Assembly: GCF_040901545.1 (NCBI RefSeq)
Contig: NZ_JBBDYL010000054.1
Span: 124,001-188,000, forward strand
DNA from: Sulfuricaulis sp040901545
GTDB taxonomy: Bacteria > Pseudomonadota > Gammaproteobacteria > Acidiferrobacterales > Sulfurifustaceae
Length of the DNA stretch: 64,000 bases
Direction of reading: 5' to 3'
This document shows positions 43,097-52,370 of this stretch, piece by piece. The notes under the pieces were generated by a model, which saw nothing but the letters and a program-made list of their open reading frames with translations, searched no databases and was not told where the DNA came from. Every line of letters starts with the position of its first letter. Positions within the stretch are counted from its first letter, which is position 1. The translations under genes and the position numbers were made by a program.

Positions 43097-44559
43097 CCGC
43101 TCTCTGGCTGACGCTGCTGATCCCGTTGGCGGGCATTCTATTACTGGCATTTGTCGGTCATCTGCGCGCAGCCGGCTGGATCAATGTCGTCCTGTCGGGA
43201 TCGACTTTCATCACCTCGCTTTGGCTGGCATTAACGGTATTCGACGGCGGCACACTGATCTCGCCCGGCCGGATGTTGTACATCGACGCCTTTAACGTCT
43301 ATCTCGTGGTGCTCACGGCACTGGTGAGCCTGACGACGGCGATCTTTTCACGTCCATACATGCGCCACGAAGTGGAAACGCGTCGCCTTAGCGGTCGTCG
43401 CATGCGTCTATATCATTCGATGTACCAGGGATTCATGTTCACCATGCTTGCTGCCCTCACTACCAACAATGTGGGGATCCTGTGGGTGTCGATGGAAGGT
43501 GCCACGCTCGCCACCGTGCTGCTCGTTTCGCTTTATCGCACACCGGAGGCCGTCGAAGCGGCGTGGAAATACTTTATCCTCTGCGGTGTCGGAATCGCCC
43601 AGGCGCTGTTCGGTACGGTGCTGCTTTTTTTCGCCGCGGAACGCGTTATCCCCGTGCGTGACGACGCGCTGCTGTGGAATGTTCTTTACGGTTCCGCGTC
43701 GCAGCTCGAACCCACGGTGCTGACGCTTGCGTTTGTGTTTCTGCTCGTGGGTTACGGAACCAAGGTAGGGTTGGTGCCGCTGCACAACTGGCTGCCCGAT
43801 GCGCATTCGGAAGGCCCCACGCCGATGTCGGCGATCCTCTCCGGGCTGCTGCTGAACGTGGCGCTCTATTCCCTGGTGCGCGTCAAAATGCTGGTCGATG
43901 GATCGCTGCAAAATAATCTCGCGGGACATCTCATGATGGGTTTTGGCTTGCTCTCGTTCATGGTGGCCGGGCTGTTTCTGCACCGACAGCGCGACATCAA
44001 GCGCATGTACAGTTATTCCTCGATCGAGCACATGGGGCTCATGACCTTTGCATTCGGTATCGGCGGGCCGCTGGCGACGTTTGGGGCCTTGCTGCACATG
44101 ACGGTCCATTCACTCACCAAATCGGCAATCTTTGTCACCGTCGGTCATGCGGCGCAGATCGCCGGCACCCAGACGATCGATAAGATTCGCGGACTGATCA
44201 TGACGCAACCGTCGGTGGGTTGGGGTTTATTGATCGGCACGGTTGCCATCGCGGGATTCCCACCTTTTGGGGTATTCGTCAGTGAATTTCTGGTGCTGTC
44301 GGCCACCATGAAAAGCTGGCCCTGGCTCACAGTGCCGTTGCTGGTCGGACTGGCCATTGCCTTCGCCGGCCTGTTCCGGCATCTGCATCCGATGGTGTAC
44401 GGCGAAGTGCCGGAAGGACAGAAACCGGTCCGCGCCAACATGCTGCCGGTGATGCTGCAACTGGCGATGGTACTGTGGCTGGGTATCGCCATTCCCGTGT
44501 TTCTGGCGAAATGGTTCGAGCAGGCCACGATACTGATTGCGGGGAGTTCGCCATTATGA
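43093..44559 (+). CDS. hyfF: HyfF-like antiporter subunit (NuoN/MrpD type)
   Basis: 488 residues, about 14 helices. Core motif GYGTKVGLVPLHNWLPDAHS with proton-path Lys, and FGALLHMTVHSLTKSAIF. A second pumping subunit beside HyfB. No hyfD homologue lies between hyfC and hyfE, unlike the E. coli hyf operon. Overlaps hyfG by ATGA. Confidence 0.92.
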   Translation: MTALWLTLLIPLAGILLLAFVGHLRAAGWINVVLSGSTFITSLWLALTVFDGGTLISPGRMLYIDAFNVYLVVLTALVSLTTAIFSRPYMRHEVETRRLSGRRMRLYHSMYQGFMFTMLAALTTNNVGILWVSMEGATLATVLLVSLYRTPEAVEAAWKYFILCGVGIAQALFGTVLLFFAAERVIPVRDDALLWNVLYGSASQLEPTVLTLAFVFLLVGYGTKVGLVPLHNWLPDAHSEGPTPMSAILSGLLLNVALYSLVRVKMLVDGSLQNNLAGHLMMGFGLLSFMVAGLFLHRQRDIKRMYSYSSIEHMGLMTFAFGIGGPLATFGALLHMTVHSLTKSAIFVTVGHAAQIAGTQTIDKIRGLIMTQPSVGWGLLIGTVAIAGFPPFGVFVSEFLVLSATMKSWPWLTVPLLVGLAIAFAGLFRHLHPMVYGEVPEGQKPVRANMLPVMLQLAMVLWLGIAIPVFLAKWFEQATILIAGSSPL

Positions 44560-46124
44560 CAACCCTGTTTGAGTTGTTTTCACGACAGCACGTCTATATG
44601 CAGGAAGAAAGCGCGCCGGGATTCGCGCCCGCTTGCCTGATGCGGGTGAATCCCGATGATTGGGGACGGATCGCGGAAGCGGCGCGAACCGAAAACTGCC
44701 GTTGGGTCGCCGCCTGGGGTGAAGACCGGGGGGATGAGCTGAGCGTGAATGCGTGCTTTGAAAAGGAGGGAGCCTACGCGATCGCGCGCACCGGAGTCCC
44801 GCGCGCGAAACCCGTGCTGCCGTCGCATTCGCCGTATTACGCCGCGGCTGACCGTCCGGAACGGCATATCCGGGACATGTTCGGCATCGCGTTCACCGGT
44901 CATCCGGACACGCGCCGCTGGACGCGACATCAGGCGTGGAAAGAAGGCGAACATCCATTGCGACGGGAATTTCCCGCCGACGGTCATCCTCCCGTGCCGA
45001 CAGCGCCGGATGAGCATTATCCCTTTCTCCATGCCCAGGGCGGGGGCGTTTATGAAATTCCCGTCGGACCGGTGCACGCCGGCATCATCGAACCGGGGCA
45101 TTTCCGGTTTCAGGCCGTGGGCGAAACCATTCTGAATCTCGAAGAGCGGTTGGGATATACGCACAAGGGCATCGAGAAAATCGCCGAAGGCCGCGACGCC
45201 ATGGCATTGGCACGACTGGCGGGTCGGGTCTCCGGCGATTCCACCGTGGCCCACGCCTGGGCTGCCTGCCAGGCCATGGAAAAAGCCGCGGGGATGGAAA
45301 TTCCCGAACGCGCCGAGTTTCTGCGCGCAATCATGGCCGAGCGCGAGCGCATCGCCAATCATCTCGGCGACATCGGCGCTATATGCAATGACGTGTCTTT
45401 CACATTTGCTTTCTATCAGTTCGGACGTTTGCGCGAAGTCTGGCAACGAGTCAATCACGAGGCCTACGGCCATCGTTTCATGATGGATTGTATTATTCCC
45501 GGAGGAGTAACTTCGGATATGGGCGATCAAGTTACCGTTGCCATGGAAAAACAGATTACTTTCCTGCGCACGGAACTCGAAGGTTTGTACAACATTATCG
45601 ATGACCTGCCGTCACTCGAAGACCGGCTGGACACCACCGGCTATCTCAACCCTGACACCGCCAGGGCATTCGGAGCATTGGGCTACGTGGGTCGCGCGAG
45701 CGGTATGGCATTTGACGTGCGCAAGGACTCACCGTATGCGCCGTATAACCGGTTTTCCATGGAAGTGCCTGTGTATCAGCAGGGAGACGTCGCAACCCGC
45801 GTTAAAGTGCGGGCGGAGGAAATTCTGGCGTCGTGCTTTTTGATGGAAAAATTGATTGACGAACTTCCCGCGGGACAAATTCGACGTGATTGGAGAATAC
45901 CGCCATCGGGAGCGGAAGGCCTCGGATTTACCGAAGGGTTCCGCGGTGAAATCATGACCTACGTTCGATTTGGCGATAACGGCCGGATTGCGCGCTTTTT
46001 CCCGCGCGACCCGAGTTGGCTCACCTGGCCCACGCTCGAAAAGTGTATCCGCGATAACATCGTTCCGGATTTTCCGGTATGCAACAAATCCATCAATGGG
46101 TCCTATTCGGGCCATGATCTCTAG
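44556..46124 (+). CDS. hyfG: HyfG-like large subunit (NuoCD fusion) lacking Ni-Fe ligands
   Basis: 522 residues. A NuoC-like part (about 1-125; DRPERHIRDMFGIAFTGHPD) is fused to a NuoD/hydrogenase-large-subunit part (about 160-522). Group 4 hydrogenases have RxCGxC near the start of the large subunit and DPCxxC at the end. Here they read RVSGDS (Ser226, Ser229) and NGSYSG (Ser516, Gly519), so all four Ni-Fe cysteines are gone. The protein ends at GHDL with no maturation-peptide extension. It therefore should not evolve or oxidise H2; it fits Ehr-type complexes. Confidence 0.92.
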   Translation: MTTLFELFSRQHVYMQEESAPGFAPACLMRVNPDDWGRIAEAARTENCRWVAAWGEDRGDELSVNACFEKEGAYAIARTGVPRAKPVLPSHSPYYAAADRPERHIRDMFGIAFTGHPDTRRWTRHQAWKEGEHPLRREFPADGHPPVPTAPDEHYPFLHAQGGGVYEIPVGPVHAGIIEPGHFRFQAVGETILNLEERLGYTHKGIEKIAEGRDAMALARLAGRVSGDSTVAHAWAACQAMEKAAGMEIPERAEFLRAIMAERERIANHLGDIGAICNDVSFTFAFYQFGRLREVWQRVNHEAYGHRFMMDCIIPGGVTSDMGDQVTVAMEKQITFLRTELEGLYNIIDDLPSLEDRLDTTGYLNPDTARAFGALGYVGRASGMAFDVRKDSPYAPYNRFSMEVPVYQQGDVATRVKVRAEEILASCFLMEKLIDELPAGQIRRDWRIPPSGAEGLGFTEGFRGEIMTYVRFGDNGRIARFFPRDPSWLTWPTLEKCIRDNIVPDFPVCNKSINGSYSGHDL

Positions 46125-46135
46125 AGACGCGTGAT

Positions 46136-46645
46136 ATGTTGCGTATCCTGAACAAAATCCAGCGAATCGGCATCATTACCGAGCCTGTACCAGAGATGGC
46201 CGAGCCGGCGCTGGCAGAAATCGGCGCGCGGCTGAAAGAAAAAATCGGCGAACTTTTCGGCGGAAGTCTGGCCATCCGTCAGGTGGACGCCGGCTCGTGC
46301 AACGGCTGCGAACTGGAAATTCACGCGCTCGATAATCCTTATTACGGAATTGAGCGCTTTGGCGTGCATTTCGTCGCGAGCCCGCGACACGCCGACATGC
46401 TGCTCGTCACCGGCCCGGTGTCACGCCACATGGAAGCCGCTCTGCGGCGTACCTACGATGCGACACCCGAGCCCAAGCTTGTTATAGCGGTAGGTGAATG
46501 CGGCGCAAACGGTGGAGAATTCGGAGTGAGTTATGCCTCCTGCGGGGCCGTCGCCAACGTAATACCGGTGGACGCTGTCATTCGCGGCTGTCCACCGACG
46601 CCAATGGATCTGATGCGCGGCATCCTTGCCGCAATTAATAAATAA
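46136..46645 (+). CDS. hyfI: HyfI-like small subunit (NuoB type) with intact [4Fe-4S] ligands
   Basis: 169 residues. Cysteines at 55 and 58 (DAGSCNGCELE), 122 (GECGANGGEF) and 152 (RGCPPTP) are positioned as ligands of the proximal N2-type cluster. It would pair with the HyfG-like subunit in the soluble module. No HyfA/HyfH/NuoI ferredoxin-like subunit lies in the cluster, so the electron donor is unknown. Confidence 0.92.
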   Translation: MLRILNKIQRIGIITEPVPEMAEPALAEIGARLKEKIGELFGGSLAIRQVDAGSCNGCELEIHALDNPYYGIERFGVHFVASPRHADMLLVTGPVSRHMEAALRRTYDATPEPKLVIAVGECGANGGEFGVSYASCGAVANVIPVDAVIRGCPPTPMDLMRGILAAINK

Positions 46646-46740
46646 CATGTGCAAGCTTCAGTGAAAATCTTTGCGCAGACAAATACCCTGTAGCATACTG
46701 CCAGGATATTCCCAAAATACAGCACAATTGGCAGGCACTA

Positions 46741-47568
46741 ATGAATTTTCAGCGTACCGTTTTTTTTGTCTCGGACCGAACAGGCATCACGGCGGAACAT
46801 GTGGGCAAAACACTGCTCACGCAATTCCCGGACGTGAATTTCCGCAAACGTTCCTTGCCCTTCATCGACACCGTCGAAAAGGCCGGAGCCGCGCGCTTGG
46901 AAATCAACAACACCGCGCTCCAGGAAGGACGGCGCCCGATCGTGCTCAGCACGCTGATCAACGAGGACACGCGCGCGGAAATCGCCACCGCCGATGCGTT
47001 GTGCCTCGACCTCTTCGCGGGTTTCATCAGCCGACTGGAATCGGAGTTGGGCCTGGAATCGTCCCATGCCCTTGGACTCAGCCATGGCATGGGCAACGAA
47101 GTGGCCTACCAGATCCGCATGGATGCGGTGAATTACACGGTATCGCACGATGACGGCGTCAGCACCGATACTTACGACCGGGCGGACGTGATCCTGGTCG
47201 GCGTGTCGCGCACGGGCAAAACACCAACCTGCATTTACCTCGGGATGCAGTACGGAATTTTCGCCGCAAATTATCCGCTGACCCCCGACGATTTTGTCGA
47301 CCACGCACTCCCCAAGCCGCTAGTCCCGTATCGCGCCAAACTCTATGGCTTGACGATACATCCCGAGCGGCTCACGAAAATCCGCAGTGAACGCCGGCCG
47401 GGGAGCCGCTACGCGTCGCTGGAAAACTGCCGCTTTGAAACACGCGCCGGAGAGACCCTACTGCGTCAGGAACACATCTCCATTCTGGACACTACCACCA
47501 AGTCCGTCGAGGAAATTGCCATTTCCATTCTGTACGGGGCCGGCCTGAGCAAACGCATCGAGAGTTAA
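46741..47568 (+). CDS. ppsR: PEP synthase regulatory protein (bifunctional kinase/pyrophosphorylase, DUF299)
   Basis: 275 residues. N-terminal FFVSDRTGITAEHVGKTLL and the P-loop-like GVSRTGKTPTCIYLGMQYG are hallmarks. The family phosphorylates PEP synthase with ADP and dephosphorylates it with phosphate. The target gene ppsA, often beside it, is not in the window. Confidence 0.95.
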   Translation: MNFQRTVFFVSDRTGITAEHVGKTLLTQFPDVNFRKRSLPFIDTVEKAGAARLEINNTALQEGRRPIVLSTLINEDTRAEIATADALCLDLFAGFISRLESELGLESSHALGLSHGMGNEVAYQIRMDAVNYTVSHDDGVSTDTYDRADVILVGVSRTGKTPTCIYLGMQYGIFAANYPLTPDDFVDHALPKPLVPYRAKLYGLTIHPERLTKIRSERRPGSRYASLENCRFETRAGETLLRQEHISILDTTTKSVEEIAISILYGAGLSKRIES

Positions 47569-47666
47569 ATGCTTCCAACCGGAGACTCCAGATTTCTTGT
47601 CGCATCGTTTACAAACAATCACAGGGTTAATTGATCCAAATATGCAACGAAGTCGCTGTTCAAGAG

Positions 47667-48167
47667 TCAATTTTTTTCTATACTGTCATTTTTTTCCTGA
47701 CTATCTTCATTCTTGGCGTCTTTCGGCGGATCACTTTTGTCATCGCGCTTATCAATAATGGTGTTCGCGCCCAGCTTAACCGGTAGTTCATTCGGGTAGT
47801 CGTACCCAGAGCCCGTGTTGTGATCGATAATTGCCCCGATCCCGGCAAAAAGAATAATATTACCCCACATACCGCCGGTCGCGCGGGAAATTGCACGCAT
47901 CGATCCGTCAGGAAATCCTTCTTTCTTGCAATTAACCAATAAATCTTTCGAGGAGCGCCTTACGTGGGCCACGGTCGGTGTTGTAATTTGCCAACTGCCT
48001 TGATCATTTTGCACCGAACAATCGGCCTCCATGACCGGCATACCGTCGGCTGTAATTGTGGAAATTTTAACTGCTTGCATTTCCGATGTGGTTATCGTCG
48101 CGCACCCCGAAGCAAGTGCTAGAACAACTATCAAAGCCGGTATTTTTGATACCGAATGAGCATTCAC
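47667..48167 (-). CDS. putative lipoprotein
   Basis: 166 residues. An N-terminal hydrophobic stretch ends in the lipobox LASGC, so it should be lipid-anchored. A central Cys-containing part (EADCSVQNDQG, LVNCKKEGFPDG) and a glycine-rich hydrophobic segment (WGNIILFAGIGAIID) are followed by a charged tail. GTG at 48167 has GGAGAG upstream. Function unknown. Confidence 0.75.
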   Translation of the reverse strand: MNAHSVSKIPALIVVLALASGCATITTSEMQAVKISTITADGMPVMEADCSVQNDQGSWQITTPTVAHVRRSSKDLLVNCKKEGFPDGSMRAISRATGGMWGNIILFAGIGAIIDHNTGSGYDYPNELPVKLGANTIIDKRDDKSDPPKDAKNEDSQEKNDSIEKN

Positions 48168-48313
48168 CAAACTCTCCTTGCCGCGGGTATTTTTTTATCG
48201 CCGTCCAAAAATAACTGCATCTAGGACAATTATTCTTTATCTTTTCATCGCGCTATCCAGGTAATCATCATAATAGGATCAATCAGACTAAAATGAGACA
48301 AAAACGTTGGTTA

Positions 48314-48988
48314 TCAGGGAAAATTCTGCTTTTTTTCCGCCACCTTGTCACGCAGATAGACGGGATAGGCCAGTTCTGGAGGGACTGCCTTGCCGTTGCT
48401 GAATAGAACACCACCGATTTGCGCGACATGACGGGCTCGCGGGTAAACTTGCCGTTTCCATGAACTGACGCCATTCCCCAGACGCTGCGAGAGGATAATA
48501 TGATATTGATCCCATCCGCTGCCAGCGCCCGTCCAACCCTCATCTTTTGGTATTACCACATCGTGCGGCGTGGTTACGGCCTCATCGCCCTCGAGTTCAA
48601 CAATACCCATTTGGTTTTTCCTGTAAGCCCCCCAGTAAACCTGATTCATGCGTGCATCCAAGGCGGCGAGCACTTTGGGTGCGTCCACGCCTTGCGCCAG
48701 GGCGGCGAGCGATGAAACAGGAACGACCAGCAGACCTGCTCCGTAAGCTAGACCTTGCGCCACACCGGCGGCAATCCGCAGCCCGGTAAAGGACCCGGGC
48801 CCGCGGCCGAAGGCGATTGCATCGAGCTGCGTGAGCGCAAGACCTGCCTCCGCCAGCAGGTCATCCACCATGGCGAGAATGAACTCGGAATGCCGGTTGC
48901 CGGATTCGAATCTTTCCGCTACGGCGCCATCCATCCAGATCGCAGCGGAACAGACATCGGTGGAGGTATCCAGGGAAAGAATTTTCAA
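48314..48988 (-). CDS. tsaB: tRNA threonylcarbamoyladenosine biosynthesis protein TsaB
   Basis: 224 residues, ASKHA fold. Visible: ILSLDTSTDVCSAAIW at the N-terminus and FGRGPGSFTGLRIAAGVAQGLA, the typical TsaB block. Works with TsaD and TsaE to make t6A37 on ANN-decoding tRNAs. Start is TTG at 48988. Confidence 0.93.
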   Translation of the reverse strand: MKILSLDTSTDVCSAAIWMDGAVAERFESGNRHSEFILAMVDDLLAEAGLALTQLDAIAFGRGPGSFTGLRIAAGVAQGLAYGAGLLVVPVSSLAALAQGVDAPKVLAALDARMNQVYWGAYRKNQMGIVELEGDEAVTTPHDVVIPKDEGWTGAGSGWDQYHIILSQRLGNGVSSWKRQVYPRARHVAQIGGVLFSNGKAVPPELAYPVYLRDKVAEKKQNFP

Positions 48989-49010
48989 GGCGGTAATGAA
49001 AACGAGCGAT

Positions 49011-49367
49011 CTAATTGGGCAACGGCTTATTGTCGTAGAGATTCAGCCAACCCTTGAGAATACGATAGATTACCCAGATCGCGGTCACGGCAAGAATAAT
49101 CCAGCCAATGATGAATATATAGGTAAGAACACCCAGCAGAAACCATAGAAGGCCAAACCAGAACGTCCGTATCTGCCAGCGGAAATGCGACTCAAGCCAG
49201 GTTCCGCGCACATCGTCACGCTTGAGGTAATTGATCATCACGGCAATGACGTAGGTGATCACAAGCAGAAGGCCCACCGCCTGCAAGGCATACACCACCG
49301 TGGTAATCGTTTTCAGGGATTGAAGATCAGCCTGAGACTTGTGATCCTGTGTTAGCGGTGTATTCAT
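49011..49367 (-). CDS. DUF4870-like membrane protein
   Basis: 118 residues with three helices (about 26-46, 66-82, 84-105) and the HFRWQIRTFWFG block typical of this conserved membrane family. Function unknown. Its ATG overlaps the TGA of the interrupted small gene just upstream. Confidence 0.8.
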   Translation of the reverse strand: MNTPLTQDHKSQADLQSLKTITTVVYALQAVGLLLVITYVIAVMINYLKRDDVRGTWLESHFRWQIRTFWFGLLWFLLGVLTYIFIIGWIILAVTAIWVIYRILKGWLNLYDNKPLPN

Positions 49368-49630
49368 GGAGTTCCAGGGCCCATACGATGGTCATTCGGT
49401 TCAGCTTCCGGCGGGAGGCAGGCGCGGCAACCCGGGCGAAAAACCGAATAATATCGAAAAAAAACGAACACCAGTACCGGCAATATTCCGATCCACAGTC
49501 ACTCCCAGGCCCCTGCGGTTCGCTCGCCGTTCCACCAAGCCACGGTAAATATAACTGATTTCACCAAACTGAGAGCAAAAATCATCCCCACGGCAAACGC
49601 AAGAATGACTTGGTACCCCATGCGTTTCAT
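49364..49630 (-). pseudogene. small membrane protein gene interrupted by an in-frame TGA
   Basis: One reading frame runs 88 codons from ATG 49630, broken only by TGA at 49499-49501. Before it: MKRMGYQVILAFAVGMIFAL and a Trp-rich segment. After it: LWIGILPVLVFVFFRYYSVF, then RPGCRACLPPEAEPND. Both halves are hydrophobic helices with sensible composition, and the final stop overlaps the next gene's start (ATGA), as in a real operon. Either a nonsense mutation (or sequencing error) split one gene, or only the 43-residue first part is made. Confidence 0.5.
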
Positions 49631-49640
49631 GGTCGCGCCA

Positions 49641-50057
49641 TCAATTGAGCATATCCGCAATACTCTGTCGCAGGCGCTGCGTCAATACGGCCCGTTCCAA
49701 CCCGTCCGATTTGGAGTCACGTTTGCGCGCGGCCCATACGGGATCCGGGAAATGGGCGTCATCGGAAAAACGCGGGATTATATGCCAGTGTATATGGGGA
49801 ACTTGATTTCCCAGTGATGCAAGATTGATTTTTTCAGGATGCATTATTTCACGCAAAATCTGCTCAACCCGGAATACAATCTGCATCAGGTGTGCGCGGT
49901 CGGATTCAGCCAGATATGTCATTTCCTTTATGTGCTCATGCCAGATAACACGGCAGTAGCCGGAGTATTCCGGTTCGTTGACCAGCACGACCCTGCATCG
50001 CGAGTCGGTCCACAGCAAGGTTTCCTGATCGGCATCACAAAGCGAACACGAAATCAT
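49641..50057 (-). CDS. HIT-family nucleotide hydrolase or transferase
   Basis: 138 residues. The histidine triad is seen in VPHIHWHIIPR (HxHxH), with an N-terminal CSLC pair. HIT proteins cleave nucleotide phosphoramidates or dinucleoside polyphosphates; the exact substrate is not readable. It lies 14 bp after purT. Confidence 0.9.
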   Translation of the reverse strand: MISCSLCDADQETLLWTDSRCRVVLVNEPEYSGYCRVIWHEHIKEMTYLAESDRAHLMQIVFRVEQILREIMHPEKINLASLGNQVPHIHWHIIPRFSDDAHFPDPVWAARKRDSKSDGLERAVLTQRLRQSIADMLN

Positions 50058-50071
50058 GCTATCGACACCAT

Positions 50072-51271
50072 TCAGGCTGATACCGGCTTGACTTTGGAAG
50101 CCGCCAGTTTCGCGCGGGCGCGGGCCTCATCGGTATTGTCGCCGCCGGCCAAGGCCACGCCCATGCGCCGGCGCGTGAAGGCCTCGGGCTTGCCGAACAG
50201 GCGGAGATCGGACTGCGGGATGCGCAGGGCCTCGTCCACGCCTGCGAAGGCAATGCCCTTAGCGTCCACGCCGCCGTAAATCACCGCGCTCGCCCCCGAT
50301 GCCCGAAGCGCCACCGATACGGGCAACCCCAGAATGGCGCGCGCATGCAACTCAAACTCATTTTGAATCTGGCTGATCATGGTAACCATGCCGGTGTCGT
50401 GCGGGCGCGGGCTGACTTCACTAAACCACACGTGGTCGCCTTTGACGAAAAGTTCGACGCCGAATATCCCGCGCCCGCCGAGATTGTCCGTCACTTTCCC
50501 GGCGATCTCACGGGCGCGCATCAAGGCCTTTTCAGTCATCGGCTGCGGCTGCCACGACTCGACATAATCGCCCTTGACTTGAACATGCCCGATAGGATCG
50601 CAAAAATATGTGTCAACTTTCCCGCCCGCGCCCATGGCGCGCACCGTCAACTGGGTAATTTCAAAATCGAATTCAATCTTCTCCTCGACAATCACGCGTG
50701 TCTGGTTCACGCGCGCGCCGCTCATGGCGTAATCCCAGGCCTTGGCGACATCCTCCGGCCCGTTTACGGTAGACTGGCCTTTCCCGGATGACGACATCAC
50801 CGGCTTGATCAGGCACGGGTATCCGATTCCGCCGTCAATGACCTGCTTCATCTCGCCGAGACTGGAGGCGAATCCGTACCGGGAGGTCGGCAATTCCAGC
50901 GTCTCGGCCGCGAGTTGCCGGATTCCCTCGCGATTCATGGTAAGTTGCACCGCGCGCGCGGTCGGGATCACTTCTGCCAGCCTGTCACGCTCGATTTCGG
51001 CCAGCATGTCGGTGGCGATCGCTTCAATCTCGGGAACAATGATGTGCGGGCGCTCTTTTTCCACGAGTGCGCGCAGCGCCGATCCATCGGCCATGTTTAT
51101 GACATGGGCACGGTGCGCGACCTGGTGTCCGGGTGCGTGGGGATAGCGATCCACGGCGATCACCTCCACGCCCAACCGTTGCAGGGCGATGATGACTTCC
51201 TTGCCCAATTCGCCTGCCCCTAACAACATCACGCGCGTGGCGCTAGGACTCAATGGCGTGCCGATTTTCAT
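50072..51271 (-). CDS. purT: formate-dependent phosphoribosylglycinamide formyltransferase
   Basis: 399-residue ATP-grasp enzyme making formyl-GAR from GAR, ATP and formate. Visible: VMLLGAGELGKEVIIALQRLG, EIEAIATDML, the ATP-grasp loop PVMSSSGKGQS, and EVSPRPHDTGMVT near the Mg site. ATG at 51271 is preceded by GGAA. Confidence 0.97.
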   Translation of the reverse strand: MKIGTPLSPSATRVMLLGAGELGKEVIIALQRLGVEVIAVDRYPHAPGHQVAHRAHVINMADGSALRALVEKERPHIIVPEIEAIATDMLAEIERDRLAEVIPTARAVQLTMNREGIRQLAAETLELPTSRYGFASSLGEMKQVIDGGIGYPCLIKPVMSSSGKGQSTVNGPEDVAKAWDYAMSGARVNQTRVIVEEKIEFDFEITQLTVRAMGAGGKVDTYFCDPIGHVQVKGDYVESWQPQPMTEKALMRAREIAGKVTDNLGGRGIFGVELFVKGDHVWFSEVSPRPHDTGMVTMISQIQNEFELHARAILGLPVSVALRASGASAVIYGGVDAKGIAFAGVDEALRIPQSDLRLFGKPEAFTRRRMGVALAGGDNTDEARARAKLAASKVKPVSA

Positions 51272-51298
51272 TTTTATAATTTCCATAAGAAAATTAAT

Positions 51299-51393
51299 GG
51301 ACAGGATTTACAGGATTAACAGGATTCTAAAATCAAAAAAACATTTAGTTTTGCCTTTTATTCCTAATCCTGTAAATCCTGTTAATCCTGTCT
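51299..51393. repeat. CAGGATT inverted repeat, copy E (purT/thiL)
   Basis: Left arm 51299-51328 (GGACAGGATTT, ACAGGATTA, ACAGGATTC) and right arm 51363-51393 (CTAATCCTGTA, AATCCTGTT, AATCCTGTC). It ends two bases before the thiL stop triplet. Confidence 0.85.
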
Positions 51394-51395
51394 AT

Positions 51396-52361
51396 TCACT
51401 TTGTTTTTTCCGCGAAATGATCATGGCCCGTTTCCCGAGGATGATAAGGCTTGCCGGATTCATCCATGACTCGAATCCCGGGTTCTCGCTCGATTTCGCC
51501 GATACATTGAAATCTGCAACTGAACTGAAGTTTTTCCAGGGCTTCAAGCTTTCCCGGTGACACGGTGAAACACAACTCATAGTCGTCCCCTCCTGCCAGC
51601 ACCGTATCCCAGCCGGCTTGTCCCAAATGTGAACGACAGGTTTCGGAGACCGGTATCCGGTCGAGAAAAATGCGCGCACCGACTTGGCTGCGCTCCAGGA
51701 TGTGTCCCAGATCGGCCAGAAGACCATCGGAAATATCGATGGCGCAGTGCGCGATATTTCGCAATGCGATCCCCTCTCTTACTCGTGGCGTGGGCCGGTC
51801 GAGGCGCTCGGAAAAAGCCGCAAGGGCAAGCAGGGGAAGTTGCAATTTTCCCGCGCGTTGTTTCACCATCAGCGCCGCATCGCCAAGCGTCCCGGTGACG
51901 TATATTCGGTCTCCTGTCTTGGCGCCGCAGCGCCGCAGCGCCGCGGCCGGGGGCACAAAACCGTGTGCCTCGATCGCGATGTTCAGCGGTCCGCGTGAGG
52001 TATCGCCGCCGACCAATTGCACATTGAATTCGCGCGCGAGACGAAACATTCCGCGGCAGAACATCTCAAGCCAAAGCGTGTCGGCTTCAGGAAGCGTCAG
52101 ATTCAGGAGAAACCAAGCGGGTTCGGCGCCCATGGCCGCCAGATCGCTGAGATTGACGGCCAGCGCCTTGTGTCCCAGGGATTCGGGGTCGGCATCCGGA
52201 AAAAAATGAACCCCTAACACGAGCACGTCGGAGGTGACGGCAAGCTGCTGGTCATGCGGGGGACGCAGCAGGGCGGCGTCGTCGCCGATGCCTTCCGCTA
52301 CGTCGGCGCGCGACACCGGTTGGCGCGCGAAATAAGTACGAATTAATTCAAATTCGTTCAA
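51396..52361 (-). CDS. thiL: thiamine-monophosphate kinase
   Basis: 321 residues; phosphorylates thiamine phosphate to thiamine diphosphate. Visible: GIGDDAALLRPP, VTSDVLVLGVHFFPD, KALAVNLSDLAAMGA, and VGGDTSRGPLNIAIEA. Start is a TTG at 52361, giving the family N-terminus (NEFELIRTYFA); no ATG is available. Immediately after nusB, the common nusB-thiL order. Confidence 0.95.
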   Translation of the reverse strand: MNEFELIRTYFARQPVSRADVAEGIGDDAALLRPPHDQQLAVTSDVLVLGVHFFPDADPESLGHKALAVNLSDLAAMGAEPAWFLLNLTLPEADTLWLEMFCRGMFRLAREFNVQLVGGDTSRGPLNIAIEAHGFVPPAAALRRCGAKTGDRIYVTGTLGDAALMVKQRAGKLQLPLLALAAFSERLDRPTPRVREGIALRNIAHCAIDISDGLLADLGHILERSQVGARIFLDRIPVSETCRSHLGQAGWDTVLAGGDDYELCFTVSPGKLEALEKLQFSCRFQCIGEIEREPGIRVMDESGKPYHPRETGHDHFAEKTK

Positions 52362-52370
52362 TGGCCGGAT

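Noticed and set aside
39449..46645. Functional [NiFe] hydrogenase or formate hydrogenlyase
   Set aside because: All four Ni-Fe cysteine positions of the large subunit are Ser or Gly, there is no maturation-peptide extension, and no hyp or formate dehydrogenase genes are present in the window.
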